The position numbers and the translations under genes are program-made. Shown in pieces: positions 9,405 to 17,387 of a stretch of DNA of 64,000 nucleotides (positions within the stretch are counted from its first letter, which is position 1; each line of letters opens with the position of its first letter). The notes under the pieces were generated by a model. It searched no databases and was not told where the DNA came from. It saw nothing but the letters and a program-made list of their open reading frames with translations. The stretch covers positions 124,001 through 188,000 of the forward strand of contig CP091278.1 of assembly GCA_021650895.1 (NCBI GenBank), in the 5' to 3' direction. The DNA is from Candidatus Jettenia sp. Its GTDB lineage: Bacteria > Planctomycetota > Brocadiia > Brocadiales > Brocadiaceae.

Positions 9405-10415
9405 TTACATGCCAATACCATCGATGCCGGTATTGCATGCCGGACATCTTGAATTGATAATGTTATTTTCAACGATCTGGTATCCATATCTTTTAATAAG
9501 GATCTTCTTACATGCATAACAATAGGTGTTTTCTCCTCCTTCGCCAGGCACGTTGCCTTCATACACATATCGCAGTCCCGCTTCCAAACCTATTTCACGT
9601 GCCATTCTCAACGTATCAACTGAAGTTGGGGGTTTTTCAATGAGGCGGTATCCCGGATAAAAGCGACTTACATGCCACGGAACCTCAGGTCCCAGACTTC
9701 TTATAAATCCAGCAATCTGCCTTAATTCTGATTCTGAATCGTTAATTCCCGGTATGATCAATGTGGTTATTTCTATCCAGATGCCCATCTCTTTGTAGGA
9801 ACGGATGCAATCGATTACCTCGTCCAATTGCGCACCGCACAGCTTTTTATAGGTTTCTCGAGAAAAACTTTTCATGTCCACGTTTGCGGCATGCAGATAC
9901 GGTTTTATTGTCGTAAGGGCCTCACGGGTTATATATCCGTTTGTTACAAATACGTTTTTAATCGATTTATTATCTGCTATTTTAGCTATTTCATAGGCAT
10001 ACTCAAAAAAGATCGTAGGTTCCGTGTAGGTATATGCAATACTCTTACAGTGATAACCCAAAGCATCTTCAACGATCCTTTCCGGAGCAACATCTCTCCC
10101 TACGATTTGCTCATAATTTCCGGGCAGTTGTGATATCTCATAATTTTGGCAGTTCAGGCACTTGAAGTTGCATCCTACCGTTGCAACAGAAAAAGAGGTT
10201 GTGCCTGGATAAAAATGATACAGTGGTTTTTTTTCAATAGGGTCGATATTTTCCGAGACGAGCTTTCTGTAAACAAGGGAATAGAGTATGCCTCTGCGGT
10301 TCTCTCTGACCCGGCAAATGCCCTTTTTCCCATCTGCAATAATACAGTGATGGCGGCAAAGATAACACCTTACCTTCGTATCTCCAAGTTTCTCAAAAAA
10401 CATCGCTTCTTTCAT
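9405..10415 (-). CDS. amrS: AmmeMemoRadiSam-type radical SAM enzyme (AmrS-like)
   Basis: 336 residues. The radical SAM motif CNFKCLNC (Cys82, Cys86, Cys89) coordinates the 4Fe-4S cluster. The N-terminal CYLCRHHC and GKKGICRVRENR and the downstream SAM-barrel segments (YTEPTIFFEYA, VTNGYIT, PGINDSE, PWHVSRFYPGY) match the PflA-like AmrS family. A C-terminal zinc-ribbon-like CYAC...CPAC pair is also present. AmrS usually sits with amrA and amrB; neither is in this window. The reaction is not established from sequence. Confidence 0.85.
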   Translation of the reverse strand: MKEAMFFEKLGDTKVRCYLCRHHCIIADGKKGICRVRENRRGILYSLVYRKLVSENIDPIEKKPLYHFYPGTTSFSVATVGCNFKCLNCQNYEISQLPGNYEQIVGRDVAPERIVEDALGYHCKSIAYTYTEPTIFFEYAYEIAKIADNKSIKNVFVTNGYITREALTTIKPYLHAANVDMKSFSRETYKKLCGAQLDEVIDCIRSYKEMGIWIEITTLIIPGINDSESELRQIAGFIRSLGPEVPWHVSRFYPGYRLIEKPPTSVDTLRMAREIGLEAGLRYVYEGNVPGEGGENTYCYACKKILIKRYGYQIVENNIINSRCPACNTGIDGIGM

Positions 10416-10501
10416 AAGTCATTTTCCTTAAACTTGAACATTGCATTTGGACACAGAAGAACACAGATAAACACAGACCTTTCAGCTGAAGAGAGTGATG
10501 T

Positions 10502-10732
10502 TATAGTATTTCAAGGATGAAACCGAACATATCCTCAACAGAGGAGAGACTATCCCACTGGTCATTGCGAGGGTCTTGTCCGAAGCAATCCTTTGCATGT
10601 TTCAGAAGAGATTGCTTCGGACAAGACCCTCGCAATGACATTTTAGGATTCCATAACGTTCCATGTACCAGCATACAACCAAAGACTCAACTTGCACCAT
10701 ATTTTGTTCGGTTTCATCTCTTAGATGCTATA
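10502..10732. repeat. MITE-like element, copy A
   Basis: 231 bp. Imperfect terminal inverted repeats carry TATAGTAT and GATGAAACCGAACA motifs (left 10502-10530, right 10705-10732). Inside is a perfect 29-bp palindrome (10562-10590 with 10610-10638) with a 19-nt loop. Copies C (32158) and D (45765) share this plan. No real gene is encoded. Confidence 0.85.
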
Positions 10733-10901
10733 ATCATTTGTTAGATGAGTTACCTGCGATATCTGCATCATGAGTTTATTGGTATATATCTGTGTTAATC
10801 TGTGTCCCATTGAGAATTTGGGCATAAAAATAATCTTACCGTTTTTTCTGTATGCTGGCAAGTAATTTGATCCAAATTTCAATATCGTGTAAAAATATTA
10901 G

Positions 10902-10929
10902 TTGACTCGAATATTTCCCGTGATATAAT
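10902..10929 (+). promoter_or_regulatory. Sigma-70-type promoter of the prepilin-like leader
   Basis: TTGACT at 10902-10907, a 16-bp spacer, and TATAAT at 10924-10929. Transcription would run through a leader of about 440 nt holding the riboswitch-like motif and a terminator before the gene at 11381. Confidence 0.6.
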
Positions 10930-11029
10930 GCGCCAAAATCGATATTGTTGTAAAGATATTATTTTAATGAATATATTTATGAGATAAAAGAACGTACATG
11001 ACCAAATAAGTAAGTATTATAAAACACCA

Positions 11030-11122
11030 CATAACGATAAAGGCAAACCCTGAGTGATCAGGGGACGCAAAGTAAAGGATCTTTAATCATACTGATAGAG
11101 ACGCATAATGATGCGTCTCTCC
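11030..11122 (+). promoter_or_regulatory. Cyclic-di-GMP-I (GEMM)-like riboswitch
   Basis: GGCAAACC, then the hairpin CCTGA-GTGA-TCAGG with a GNRA loop, then GGGACGCAAAG (11041-11072) match the conserved GCAAACC / GACGCAAAG half of the GEMM-I aptamer. The second half is weaker: TGATAGAG stands where GGTAGCCGG is usual, and the 3' end merges with a REP-like GAGACGC palindrome. A terminator lies downstream before a prepilin-like gene, the kind of gene GEMM elements often control. A degenerate or variant aptamer is possible. Confidence 0.55.
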
Positions 11123-11183
11123 TATGAATATAAAGATAGCCCTACTACCGAACATGATAAATAAATTTAAAATAAATTTAGAC

Positions 11184-11235
11184 AACCTTACTACGGGAAT
11201 ATTCCGTCAATTATTCCCGGGGTAAGGTTTTTTTG
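11184..11235 (+). terminator. Leader terminator before the prepilin-like gene
   Basis: AACCTTAC (11184-11191) pairs GTAAGGTT (11222-11229), CGGGAAT pairs ATTCCCG inside, and a T7 run follows. It lies in the 5' leader about 145 bp before the ATG, so it can act as the expression platform of the upstream aptamer-like motif. Confidence 0.8.
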
Positions 11236-11380
11236 TTTTAAAGGCATTTACAAGAACATGGATTTTCAATCTGCTGTTAAAGATATATGTCCTTTTGCAA
11301 GAAGGAGGTGAGAAAAAAAGCATCTTTGTAACATCGTGAGAGGATACGTCTTAACAATCTTAAAAGGAGAGGAGTTGGCT

Positions 11381-12019
11381 ATGAAGATGAAGAAAAGGAG
11401 AAGTGCGGGTTTTACGTTAATCGAGTTACTTGTTGTAATCGCAATTATTGGTATCCTTGCAGGTATCCTGTTGCCTGCATTAGGCAGGGCGCGTGAATCA
11501 GCACGCAGGACGCAGTGCGCCTCTAACTTGAAACAGATCGGGATGGCTATGCATATGTATGCGAATGAGAATGGCGAAACTTTTCCTACGGGTGGTACAG
11601 GAGCTACGGAAAGAGAATCGCTCGGTAAACTTTTTGATACATATATTACCGACAGGAAGGTTTTCAGATGTCCAAGTGATGCTGGTGTTACAGAAGCAAA
11701 TGTTTTAACTTTGACAACTACAAATACCTCATTTACAGCAAACACATGCAGTTATGGTTATGATGATAATCATACACCTGCAGATGATCCTGGCGTGGCT
11801 ATTGTGGCTGATAGAAAGGGTACAGATACTTCGACAACAGGTCTTTCTGATAACCACAAAAATAAAGGACAAAATGTACTCTATATTGATGGCCATGTAG
11901 AATGGAAGGGAACTGCTACCTGTGGATGGTATGGAACAAGCTCATCAGGCGTTTTTGGTTATGATAACATATATAGCGATACAGGTACGGAGACTACAGA
12001 TACATGGATACAGCAGTAA
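11381..12019 (+). CDS. Type II secretion / pilin-like prepilin protein, planctomycete type
   Basis: 212 residues. The type IV prepilin signal [17 protein letters not shown] near residues 10-26 is cleaved before the Phe and methylated in this family. [19 protein letters not shown] and a C-terminal YIDGHVEW match the DUF1559/G-X9-DG pseudopilin-like proteins abundant in planctomycetes. ATG at 11381 follows AAAAGGAGAGGAG; longer in-frame starts upstream lack this site. The protein is expected in the inner membrane and then in a pseudopilus or filament. Expression is probably set by the leader at 11030-11235. Confidence 0.85.
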   Translation: MKMKKRRSAGFTLIELLVVIAIIGILAGILLPALGRARESARRTQCASNLKQIGMAMHMYANENGETFPTGGTGATERESLGKLFDTYITDRKVFRCPSDAGVTEANVLTLTTTNTSFTANTCSYGYDDNHTPADDPGVAIVADRKGTDTSTTGLSDNHKNKGQNVLYIDGHVEWKGTATCGWYGTSSSGVFGYDNIYSDTGTETTDTWIQQ

Positions 12020-12043
12020 TAAATTTTAATTATTAACTGATTA

Positions 12044-12082
12044 TAAAGGGTAATATTCTTTTTGGATATTACCCTTTTTTAT
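12044..12082 (+). terminator. Terminator between convergent genes
   Basis: AAAGGGTAATAT (12045-12056) pairs ATATTACCCTTT with a T6 run after it. It ends the prepilin-like gene and overlaps the stop codon of the convergent larE-like gene. Confidence 0.85.
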
Positions 12083-12911
12083 TAAGCACCTCATTCATAC
12101 TTCCGCTGCGATAGCCCTCCATATCAAGGGTAACGTATTTATAACCGATCTCCTTGAATTTTTTAACGATCTCTTTCCTTGTGTCATCCTGCAAGAGTGC
12201 GGGGATATCTTCGGGCAATACCTCAATCCGCGCAATGGTATCGTGGTGTCTGACACGGAATTGCCTCAGACCAATACTTCTTAAATAGTTTTCTGCAGCA
12301 GCAACTAATGATATTTTTTCCTCCGTGATAGTTTGTCCATAAGGGAACCGCGAGGACATACATGCATAAGAGGGTTTATCCCAGTTGGAGAGGTTAAGAT
12401 ACTTCGATATCTGGCGGATATCGGCCTTTCTTAATCCGCTCTCCTTCAGAGGGCTGCGTACATTAAGCTCTCTTGCGGCATCAAGTCCGGGCCGATGTTC
12501 ACCGGTATCATCAAGATTAGCGCCATCTGCAACATTTTTGTAGCCCTTCTCCTTAGCAATCTCTTTAAGTTTTCCAAATAATTCTGATTTACAAAAATAG
12601 CATCGATTGGGGGGATTGTTAGCAAATCCTTCGATACCAAGTTCGCTGGTGTCGATAGTCATATGAGGGATGCCTATTTCTTTTGCTATCTTTTTTGCTT
12701 CCTCGTATTCATACGCTGGATATGTTTCTGAGCGTGCAGTTACAGCGAGTGCCTTTTCTCCGAGGATATCATAACAAACCTTTGCCACGAGGGAGCTATC
12801 TACTCCGCCGGAAAAGGCTATCACAACACCTTCCAGGGTTTTCACGGCGTCTTGTAATTTTTTGAGTTTTTCTTTTATATCCATAGGTAACAAAGAAAAA
12901 ATTTTATTCAC
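12069..12911 (-). CDS. larE: LarE-type ATP-dependent sulfur transferase, three-cysteine form
   Basis: 280 residues. A PP-loop SGGVDSS at residues 34-40 adenylates the substrate. NRCYFCK (Cys104, Cys107) and PSYACMSSRFPYG (Cys184) give three conserved cysteines. LarE proteins add sulfur to the nickel-pincer nucleotide precursor. Some use one sacrificial cysteine; three-cysteine relatives are reported to bind a 4Fe-4S cluster instead, which this pattern suggests. No larA, larB or larC is in the window. The start is GTG at 12911 or ATG at 12884; neither has a strong ribosome site. Confidence 0.85.
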   Translation of the reverse strand: MNKIFSLLPMDIKEKLKKLQDAVKTLEGVVIAFSGGVDSSLVAKVCYDILGEKALAVTARSETYPAYEYEEAKKIAKEIGIPHMTIDTSELGIEGFANNPPNRCYFCKSELFGKLKEIAKEKGYKNVADGANLDDTGEHRPGLDAARELNVRSPLKESGLRKADIRQISKYLNLSNWDKPSYACMSSRFPYGQTITEEKISLVAAAENYLRSIGLRQFRVRHHDTIARIEVLPEDIPALLQDDTRKEIVKKFKEIGYKYVTLDMEGYRSGSMNEVLNKKG

Positions 12912-12944
12912 TGCATGGAAATGAACTCACCCCTGATCCCTCTC

Positions 12945-13182
12945 AAGAGGGGAAGGAACACACCCACAACTCCCTCCAATAAAAGTCCCCTCTTGGATGG
13001 GTAAAAAGTTGTTGGGTTTTGCTTTTTAAAATCCAACCTAATTTAACGTTTAAGAATTTTAATTCCGTAGGGTAACCCTTTCGGGTTGTTATCCCTCGTA
13101 CAAGTTCAGATGAAAAAGGCAAGGCTAAAGCCTTGCCCTACAATCGATTATAGTAGGGGCAGGTTTGAAACCTGCCCCTACT
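12945..13182. repeat. Cluster of dispersed palindromes
   Basis: The 331-bp gap before nadA has no gene. It holds inverted CCCTCTCAAGAGGGG / CCCCTCTTGGATGGG arms, the palindrome GGCAAGGCT-AA-AGCCTTGCC (13118-13137) and a perfect 14-bp-arm hairpin (13152-13165 with 13169-13182). Related AAGGCTTTAGCCTTG units recur at 37581, 43749 and 57447. Confidence 0.7.
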
Positions 13183-13242
13183 GCTTAATTTATTAACCTT
13201 AATGTCTTTCGTTGTGCTCTTTGCTTCTCTGCGGTGAGTTAT

Positions 13243-14160
13243 TTATGATAAATCCAGCATTCTTTGGATTGCTGTTCGCGCTTTCTCTGCGATAGTATCC
13301 GGCACCTTTACTTGGTAAACGAGGTCCTCCAGAGACCATAACACCTTTTCCAGGGTAATAAGTTTCATATTGGAACAATCGGCAAGTTTCGTGATTGCAT
13401 AGAAAGATTTTTCAGGATTCTCTTTCTTTAAACGATGCAGGATACCAATCTCTGTTCCTATAATAAATTCCCGGGCATCACTTTCCCTGCAATACTTGGC
13501 AATACCTGTGGTACTGGCAACATGGTCTGCTAATGCTATTACATCAGAAGTACACTCCGGATGTACCACAACCCTGGCATGGGGGTGTTCTTCCTTCAAT
13601 TTTATAATGTGTTCAGCCAATATCCTGTGGTGAGTGGGGCAATATCCTTCCCAGAGTATCATAGGCCGATTCAGTTTTGATGCTACATAACTCCCCAGGC
13701 TTTTATCAGGTATAAACAGAATTTCTTCATCTTTAGGAATTGATGAAACAATCTTTATTGCATTAGAGGATGTGCAGCATACATCACTCTCAGCCTTTAC
13801 CGCGGCGGTGCTATTTACATAACAGACTACTTTGGCTTGTGGGTGTTCCTTTTTCTTTATCTGAAGTTGCTTTATGGTGATCATGTTGGCCATAGGGCAT
13901 CCCGCATGTTCATCGGGTAATAATACCAGTTTGTCGGGGCAAAGCAGAGAAGCCGTTTCTGCCATAAAATGTACACCGCAGAATACGATAATATCAGCTT
14001 TTGTCTTCGCTGCTTGCTGCGAAAGCCCTAACGAATCACCAGCAAAGTCTGCAATATCCTGCACTTCTCCCCTCTGGTAATTATGTGCAAGGATTACGGC
14101 ATTTCTTTTTACCTTTAATTCCTTTATTTTATCTACTATGGTAGACACCAGTATCTTCAT
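13243..14160 (-). CDS. nadA: Quinolinate synthase A
   Basis: 305 residues. Condenses iminoaspartate with dihydroxyacetone phosphate to quinolinate in NAD synthesis. Family motifs in order: ILAHNYQRGEVQDIADF, GDSLGLSQ, VFCGVHFMAETA, DEHAGCPMA, CYVNSTAAVKAESD, CCTSSNA, HPECTSDV and KLADCSNM. Conserved cysteines for the 4Fe-4S cluster are among these. Length is normal for the short bacterial form. nadB and nadC are not in the window. It appears monocistronic. Confidence 0.95.
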   Translation of the reverse strand: MKILVSTIVDKIKELKVKRNAVILAHNYQRGEVQDIADFAGDSLGLSQQAAKTKADIIVFCGVHFMAETASLLCPDKLVLLPDEHAGCPMANMITIKQLQIKKKEHPQAKVVCYVNSTAAVKAESDVCCTSSNAIKIVSSIPKDEEILFIPDKSLGSYVASKLNRPMILWEGYCPTHHRILAEHIIKLKEEHPHARVVVHPECTSDVIALADHVASTTGIAKYCRESDAREFIIGTEIGILHRLKKENPEKSFYAITKLADCSNMKLITLEKVLWSLEDLVYQVKVPDTIAEKARTAIQRMLDLS

Positions 14161-14284
14161 GCTCCCTAAATTTATTTTAAATAAGTTTGCTAAATCTTAA
14201 TCATAACAAAGCATAAATTATTTTTAAATACTTTTTTATAAAATAATGAGAAATGCAGACACGATGTCTCAAAATCGTTTTCAC

Positions 14285-14313
14285 TTGACAAGAAAAAATC
14301 ATTTTGATATAAT
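14285..14313 (+). promoter_or_regulatory. Consensus sigma-70 promoter of tRNA-Val
   Basis: TTGACA at 14285-14290, exactly 17 bp, then TATAAT at 14308-14313, both perfect consensus, 75 bp before the tRNA. Confidence 0.85.
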
Positions 14314-14387
14314 TACTAACCTTAAGTATGATATTCCTAAAGGTTTCGGGAAAAATCTTTCTATCATTTTAAACCGTAAAATACTTA

Positions 14388-14464
14388 GGGCGATTAGCTC
14401 AGTTGGCTAGAGCGCTTGCTCGACAAGCAAGAGGTCACTGGTTCGAGTCCAGTATCGCCCACCA
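14388..14464 (+). tRNA. tRNA-Val (GAC anticodon)
   Basis: 77 nt with acceptor GGGCGAT pairing ATCGCCC. The anticodon stem CTTGC/GCAAG encloses TCGACAA, giving GAC. The T arm contains GGTTCGAGTCC and CCA is encoded. Its 3' part is repeated at 19626-19676, marking an integration site. Confidence 0.95.
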
Positions 14465-14465
14465 T
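14415..14465. repeat. attL-like 51-bp direct repeat in tRNA-Val
   Basis: The tRNA's anticodon stem to its CCA end plus one base is identical, apart from one T/C difference, to 19626-19676. This is typical of tyrosine-recombinase islands that use a tRNA 3' end. Confidence 0.85.
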
Positions 14466-14469
14466 GTCC

Positions 14470-14676
14470 CTATAAGTACTTACGACTTTGATTATGTGTT
14501 TCATCTTCCAAAAATGTGAACAAATTGTGAACTCTTTTTTCTGATTGACCACTGTTCAATACTTTATCCAGCATTTCAACGGCCTTTCTCTTATGTCCAG
14601 GTGCCAAGTGTGCATATCTCAGTGTCATGGCTAAGGATTTATGTCCTAATAACTCTTTAACGCTTGCCTCCCTCAA
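14470..14676 (-). pseudogene. Tyrosine recombinase (phage integrase) C-terminal remnant
   Basis: 68 residues. VKELLGHKSLAMTLRYAHLAP is the C-terminal catalytic piece of XerC/D-like integrases: LGH, then the nucleophile Tyr in RYAHL. The N-terminal arm, the core domain and the R-H-R residues are missing. Only this fragment remains, directly beside the tRNA, as expected for an integrase that once moved the island. Confidence 0.85.
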
Positions 14677-14796
14677 TAAAAGTTATTATGCCTGGTCTGG
14701 TATTGACTTTATCTTTATACCAGGCTAGCTGGGCTGATTTATACTTTAAGTGAAAACCAGGGTATCTGATGTTCTTAAAATACTTCCGGGACAGTT

Positions 14797-14961
14797 TTAT
14801 TTATCGCCCCCTTTCCCTGTCCCGGTTATTTGATCTCCAATTGCTTTTTTCAGTAAAGCGATAACCTGTTTATTGAAACTCCGATCTTCCTTTTCTGACA
14901 ATTGTATGATTTTTTTAAATAAACTTTTTTGTAAAGTTATCGTGGTTCTTTTGTATTCCAT
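14797..14961 (-). CDS. Small ribbon-helix-helix-like protein
   Basis: 54 residues, from ATG at 14961 (GGGGAGACA upstream). KRTTITLQKSLFKKIIQLSEKEDRSFNKQVIALLKKAI has the strand-helix-helix layout of Arc/CopG DNA-binding proteins. Divergently oriented from the RHH gene at 15053, which has the same motif order, so the two are probably paralogues. No toxin partner is adjacent. Confidence 0.6.
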   Translation of the reverse strand: MEYKRTTITLQKSLFKKIIQLSEKEDRSFNKQVIALLKKAIGDQITGTGKGGDK

Positions 14962-15052
14962 TGTCTCCCCTTTTGTATATCATCATTGTGAATCATTATT
15001 ACATCACAAAGAATCATTGTCAACGAGAAAATTGATGGTAAAATAATTCATT

Positions 15053-15223
15053 ATGAGGAAAAAGGATTTAGGTAGAGAAAGAACAACTATTTATTTAACT
15101 CCGGATATTTCAGATGCGTTAAAGAAGGCTGCTATGGATGAAGGCAGATCCTTCACAAAGCAAATCGAGCGCATCCTGAAAGACTGGCTCATAGAACACG
15201 GCCACTTAAAGAAAGATCAATAA
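15053..15223 (+). CDS. Small ribbon-helix-helix protein (Arc/CopG type)
   Basis: 56 residues. RTTIYLTPDISDALKKAAMDEGRSF followed by TKQIERILKDWLIEHG fits an RHH DNA-binding domain. The region between it and the divergent RHH gene at 14961 is short and AT-rich, suggesting shared autoregulation. Likely an antitoxin or island regulator; partner unknown. Confidence 0.65.
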   Translation: MRKKDLGRERTTIYLTPDISDALKKAAMDEGRSFTKQIERILKDWLIEHGHLKKDQ

Positions 15224-15319
15224 GGCTCCTGTGACACGGTGAAATTCTCCCTGCCGTAGGACATCCCCAAAGGGATGGATCGCTATGCGGGGTTCAATGG
15301 GAGGCCCCGCCAGGAGCCT
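15224..15319. repeat. Structured spacer S1
   Basis: GGCTCCTG (15224-15231) pairs CAGGAGCC (15311-15318) around inner partial palindromes. It overlaps the 3' end of the antirepressor gene. Similar imperfect palindromes lie between the other modules of the island. Confidence 0.55.
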
Positions 15320-15968
15320 GCTTAAATGGTAACCCAAGCTGGATTATTACCTTTTCCATCGTCTCACTATCAGAGATAACAATATCCGGATAAACCTTCT
15401 GTAACGTCTTCTTGAGAAGCTGGTAGGTGTTGGCGCTTCTGGTCTTCTCATAATACTTAATCATCTCAAAGATAGCGTTCATCTCCTGGGCTGTTAGTGG
15501 GATCCTATCTGAATTCAGATGATACCTTTCCTGGAACATAATCTTCCTGAGCGTAGGTATCGCCCACCTCTGAAATGCCAGAATCTTCTCCTGCCGTTCG
15601 ACATTTTTCACCCTTTTTGGATTGATTTTGACCATCAAACCGATAAAACCATCGAGGGTTAAGGCCATAACTTCATAGTTTTTGCCGTCAGTCATTTCCA
15701 TAACGGAAATAACTGACCATTCTTTTAAGAGCATATCGCCGTTAATCAACTTCCAAATGCTATCTTTTTGATGTCCTATGTATTGGGCGATATCCGATAA
15801 TGCTACAACGGGAACTTTCTCACCACATATAACCACAATAGCAATTCTTACAGGCTGTCCGTTAAATTCCTCAAATCTTACATCCACCGGCTTAAGCGCC
15901 TTTTGCCTGTCAAACCCTTCCCTTACGTCTTCAAACTTTACAAGACTTTCCATACTTGAGCCCTCCAT
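15294..15968 (-). CDS. Phage-type antirepressor (P22 AR N-terminal domain)
   Basis: 224 residues from ATG at 15968 (or 15953). FNGQPVRIAIVVICGEKVPVVALSDIA-QYIGHQ matches the P22_AR_N/BRO-like antirepressor N-terminus. ALTLDGFIGLMVKINPKRV and FQRWAIPTLRKI follow as in these phage proteins. Antirepressors bind repressors and help lysogens switch; the target here is unknown. A decayed copy of its 3' end lies at 16479-16545. Confidence 0.75.
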   Translation of the reverse strand: MEGSSMESLVKFEDVREGFDRQKALKPVDVRFEEFNGQPVRIAIVVICGEKVPVVALSDIAQYIGHQKDSIWKLINGDMLLKEWSVISVMEMTDGKNYEVMALTLDGFIGLMVKINPKRVKNVERQEKILAFQRWAIPTLRKIMFQERYHLNSDRIPLTAQEMNAIFEMIKYYEKTRSANTYQLLKKTLQKVYPDIVISDSETMEKVIIQLGLPFKQAPGGASH

Positions 15969-16080
15969 TCAAAAAATTAAAAATGTTAAATTGTTAGCAT
16001 TGTAATAATGTTAGAATTATTAACATATCATGTCAAGTAATTTTGTTGACATGTATAACAAATAATGATAAAGTTTATGC

Positions 16081-16290
16081 ATGACCGTGAAAAACAATTC
16101 AACAAAACAAAGCATTCCAATAGGATTTAGGGTCTCTGAGTCCACAGCAAAAAAACTTGAAACTGCAAAGTGGACATTGAGGATGAGCAAGGCTCAGATC
16201 ATAACCACTGCCCTGGAAGAATTTTTTGACAAGCACGGCATCAAAGAAGAAATAAGCGGAACCTCAAAAAAAGATCCCTCAAAGAAGTAA
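16081..16290 (+). CDS. Ribbon-helix-helix protein
   Basis: 69 residues. SIPIGFRVSESTAKKLETAKWTLRMSKAQIITTALEEFFDKHG has the RHH pattern: a short strand, then two helices. The tail is basic. It starts with ATG 112 bp upstream of the antirepressor start on the other strand, so it may control that gene. No clear toxin follows it. Confidence 0.6.
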   Translation: MTVKNNSTKQSIPIGFRVSESTAKKLETAKWTLRMSKAQIITTALEEFFDKHGIKEEISGTSKKDPSKK

Positions 16291-16292
16291 GG

Positions 16293-16425
16293 GTACAAGC
16301 GGTTAGTCTAACTTGTCCTTTGGGGAAAACCCATTGATGAGATAATGGGGGATGGCGCCCCTACTCTTGTACTTCCTGGGAACGTATATGGCTAGGGGGG
16401 ACGCCCTGTCATGAGACCATATACG
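16293..16425. repeat. Structured spacer S2, two imperfect palindromes
   Basis: GTACAAG (16293) with CTTGTAC (16372 end), and CGTATATGG (16383-16391) with CCATATACG (16417-16425). It contains GGGATGGCGCCCCT, which recurs in spacer S3 near 17323. Confidence 0.55.
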
Positions 16426-16478
16426 GGCCGTAGTGCGCTCCGCTTCTGCCATGTCCCGGTTCCTTCATCCATTACCTT

Positions 16479-16545
16479 ACCATCGTCTCATTATCAGAGA
16501 TAACAATATCGGGGTACACCTTCCATAACATCTTTTGAATACTAT
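16479..16545 (-). pseudogene. Fragment of a second antirepressor 3' end
   Basis: About 66 bp strongly resemble 15351-15416, the antirepressor's C-terminal coding part (CATCGTCTCA-TATCAGAG shared). No open frame is preserved, so a second copy has been lost or cut by the HigBA module. Confidence 0.65.
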
Positions 16546-16553
16546 AATTTCCC

Positions 16554-16583
16554 TTGACGATAATAAACATAATGTTTATTATC
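16554..16583 (+). promoter_or_regulatory. higBA promoter with a 25-bp palindromic operator
   Basis: TTGACG at 16554-16559, a 17-bp gap, and TATTAT at 16577-16582. A perfect palindrome at 16559-16583 (GATAATAAACAT-A-ATGTTTATTATC) covers the spacer and -10, an obvious site for autorepression by HigA. The predicted transcript would begin almost at the GTG start at 16589. Confidence 0.75.
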
Positions 16584-16588
16584 ATTCT

Positions 16589-16870
16589 GTGATAAAATCG
16601 TTCCGTTGTGGTGATACTCAAAAAATATTCGACCGCGAATACTCACGAAAGTTCCCACGCGATATTCAAGCACGTGCATTTGCAAAGCTCAACGCGATTG
16701 ATGCCGCCGTCCATCTTCAAGATTTGCGCTTACCACCATCAAATCGGCTTGAAGCGTTGAAGGGAGAACGCAAGGGACAGTATAGTATTCGTATTAACGA
16801 TCGGTGGCGTATTTGTTTTGAATGGTCTGGCGATAACGCAGAACAGGTAGAAATTGTCGATTATCATTAA
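16589..16870 (+). CDS. higB: HigB-type toxin (RelE superfamily)
   Basis: 93 residues from GTG at 16589. IKSFRCGDTQKIFD at the start, LNAIDAAVHLQDLRLPP in the middle, LEALKGERKGQYSIRIND, then WRICFEW and the end EIVDYH are the HigB pattern. HigB cuts mRNA on the ribosome. HigA follows after 10 bp with the usual toxin-first order. Expression is probably leaderless or nearly so, since the -10 element ends only 7 bp before the start. Confidence 0.9.
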   Translation: MIKSFRCGDTQKIFDREYSRKFPRDIQARAFAKLNAIDAAVHLQDLRLPPSNRLEALKGERKGQYSIRINDRWRICFEWSGDNAEQVEIVDYH

Positions 16871-16880
16871 GGAGTTAAGT

Positions 16881-17186
16881 ATGGTTAAACATCGTATTGC
16901 GCCGGTGCATCCCGGAGTGTATCTGAAAGAATTGCTCAACGAATTGAAAATATCGCAATACCGGCTCGCACAGGGTTTGCATGTGCCTGCCATGCGAATA
17001 AACCACGTGGTCAACGGCAAACGCCCGGTAACCGCCGAACTTGCATTGCGTTTAGGACGCTATTTTGGCCAGAGCCCACGTTATTGGATAAACTTGCAAA
17101 GTCGGTATGATATGGATAGTGCTGAGGATTCTTTATCAGAACAGATAACACACGAAGTACACCCATTGACAACAGCCGGAAATTAG
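16881..17186 (+). CDS. higA: HigA-type antitoxin with HTH domain
   Basis: 101 residues from ATG at 16881, with AAGGAG at 16869. PVHPGVYLKELLNELKIS then QYRLAQGLHVPAMRINHVVNGKRPVTAELALRLGRYF is the XRE-type helix-turn-helix of HigA; SPRYWINLQSRYDMD is its usual tail. It neutralises HigB and should bind the palindrome at 16559-16583. Confidence 0.9.
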   Translation: MVKHRIAPVHPGVYLKELLNELKISQYRLAQGLHVPAMRINHVVNGKRPVTAELALRLGRYFGQSPRYWINLQSRYDMDSAEDSLSEQITHEVHPLTTAGN

Positions 17187-17239
17187 AAACAGGGTTATCA
17201 GACACCCGTTATTGATTATGTGTCCATTGTATGACAAAA

Positions 17240-17345
17240 AGGGGGTTGACAACTGGAAAGTCGCCGTGGCCAGTTGGACGGACTTTTAAAGTCGGCCCTA
17301 TGAGGGATGCCCGCATAAATGCGGGATGGCGCCCCTCCATCCCCT
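17240..17345. repeat. Structured spacer S3
   Basis: CAACTGG (17250) pairs CCAGTTG (17276 end), GCCCGCATAAATGCGGG forms a hairpin, and GGGATG pairs CATCCC. It shares GGATGGCGCCCCT with spacer S2. It separates HigBA from the HicB-like gene. Confidence 0.5.
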
Positions 17346-17387
17346 GTATATTTCAATTCCAGAAATTTTAGTTATGGGGAATTTACT

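Noticed and set aside
10517-10744. 75-codon frame in repeat copy A, and similar frames in copies C and D
   Set aside because: The frame is created by the palindrome and is not conserved as protein between copies.
11095-11122. GAGACGC palindrome as the terminator of the riboswitch
   Set aside because: It is a REP-like unit without a T-run; the real terminator is at 11184-11235.
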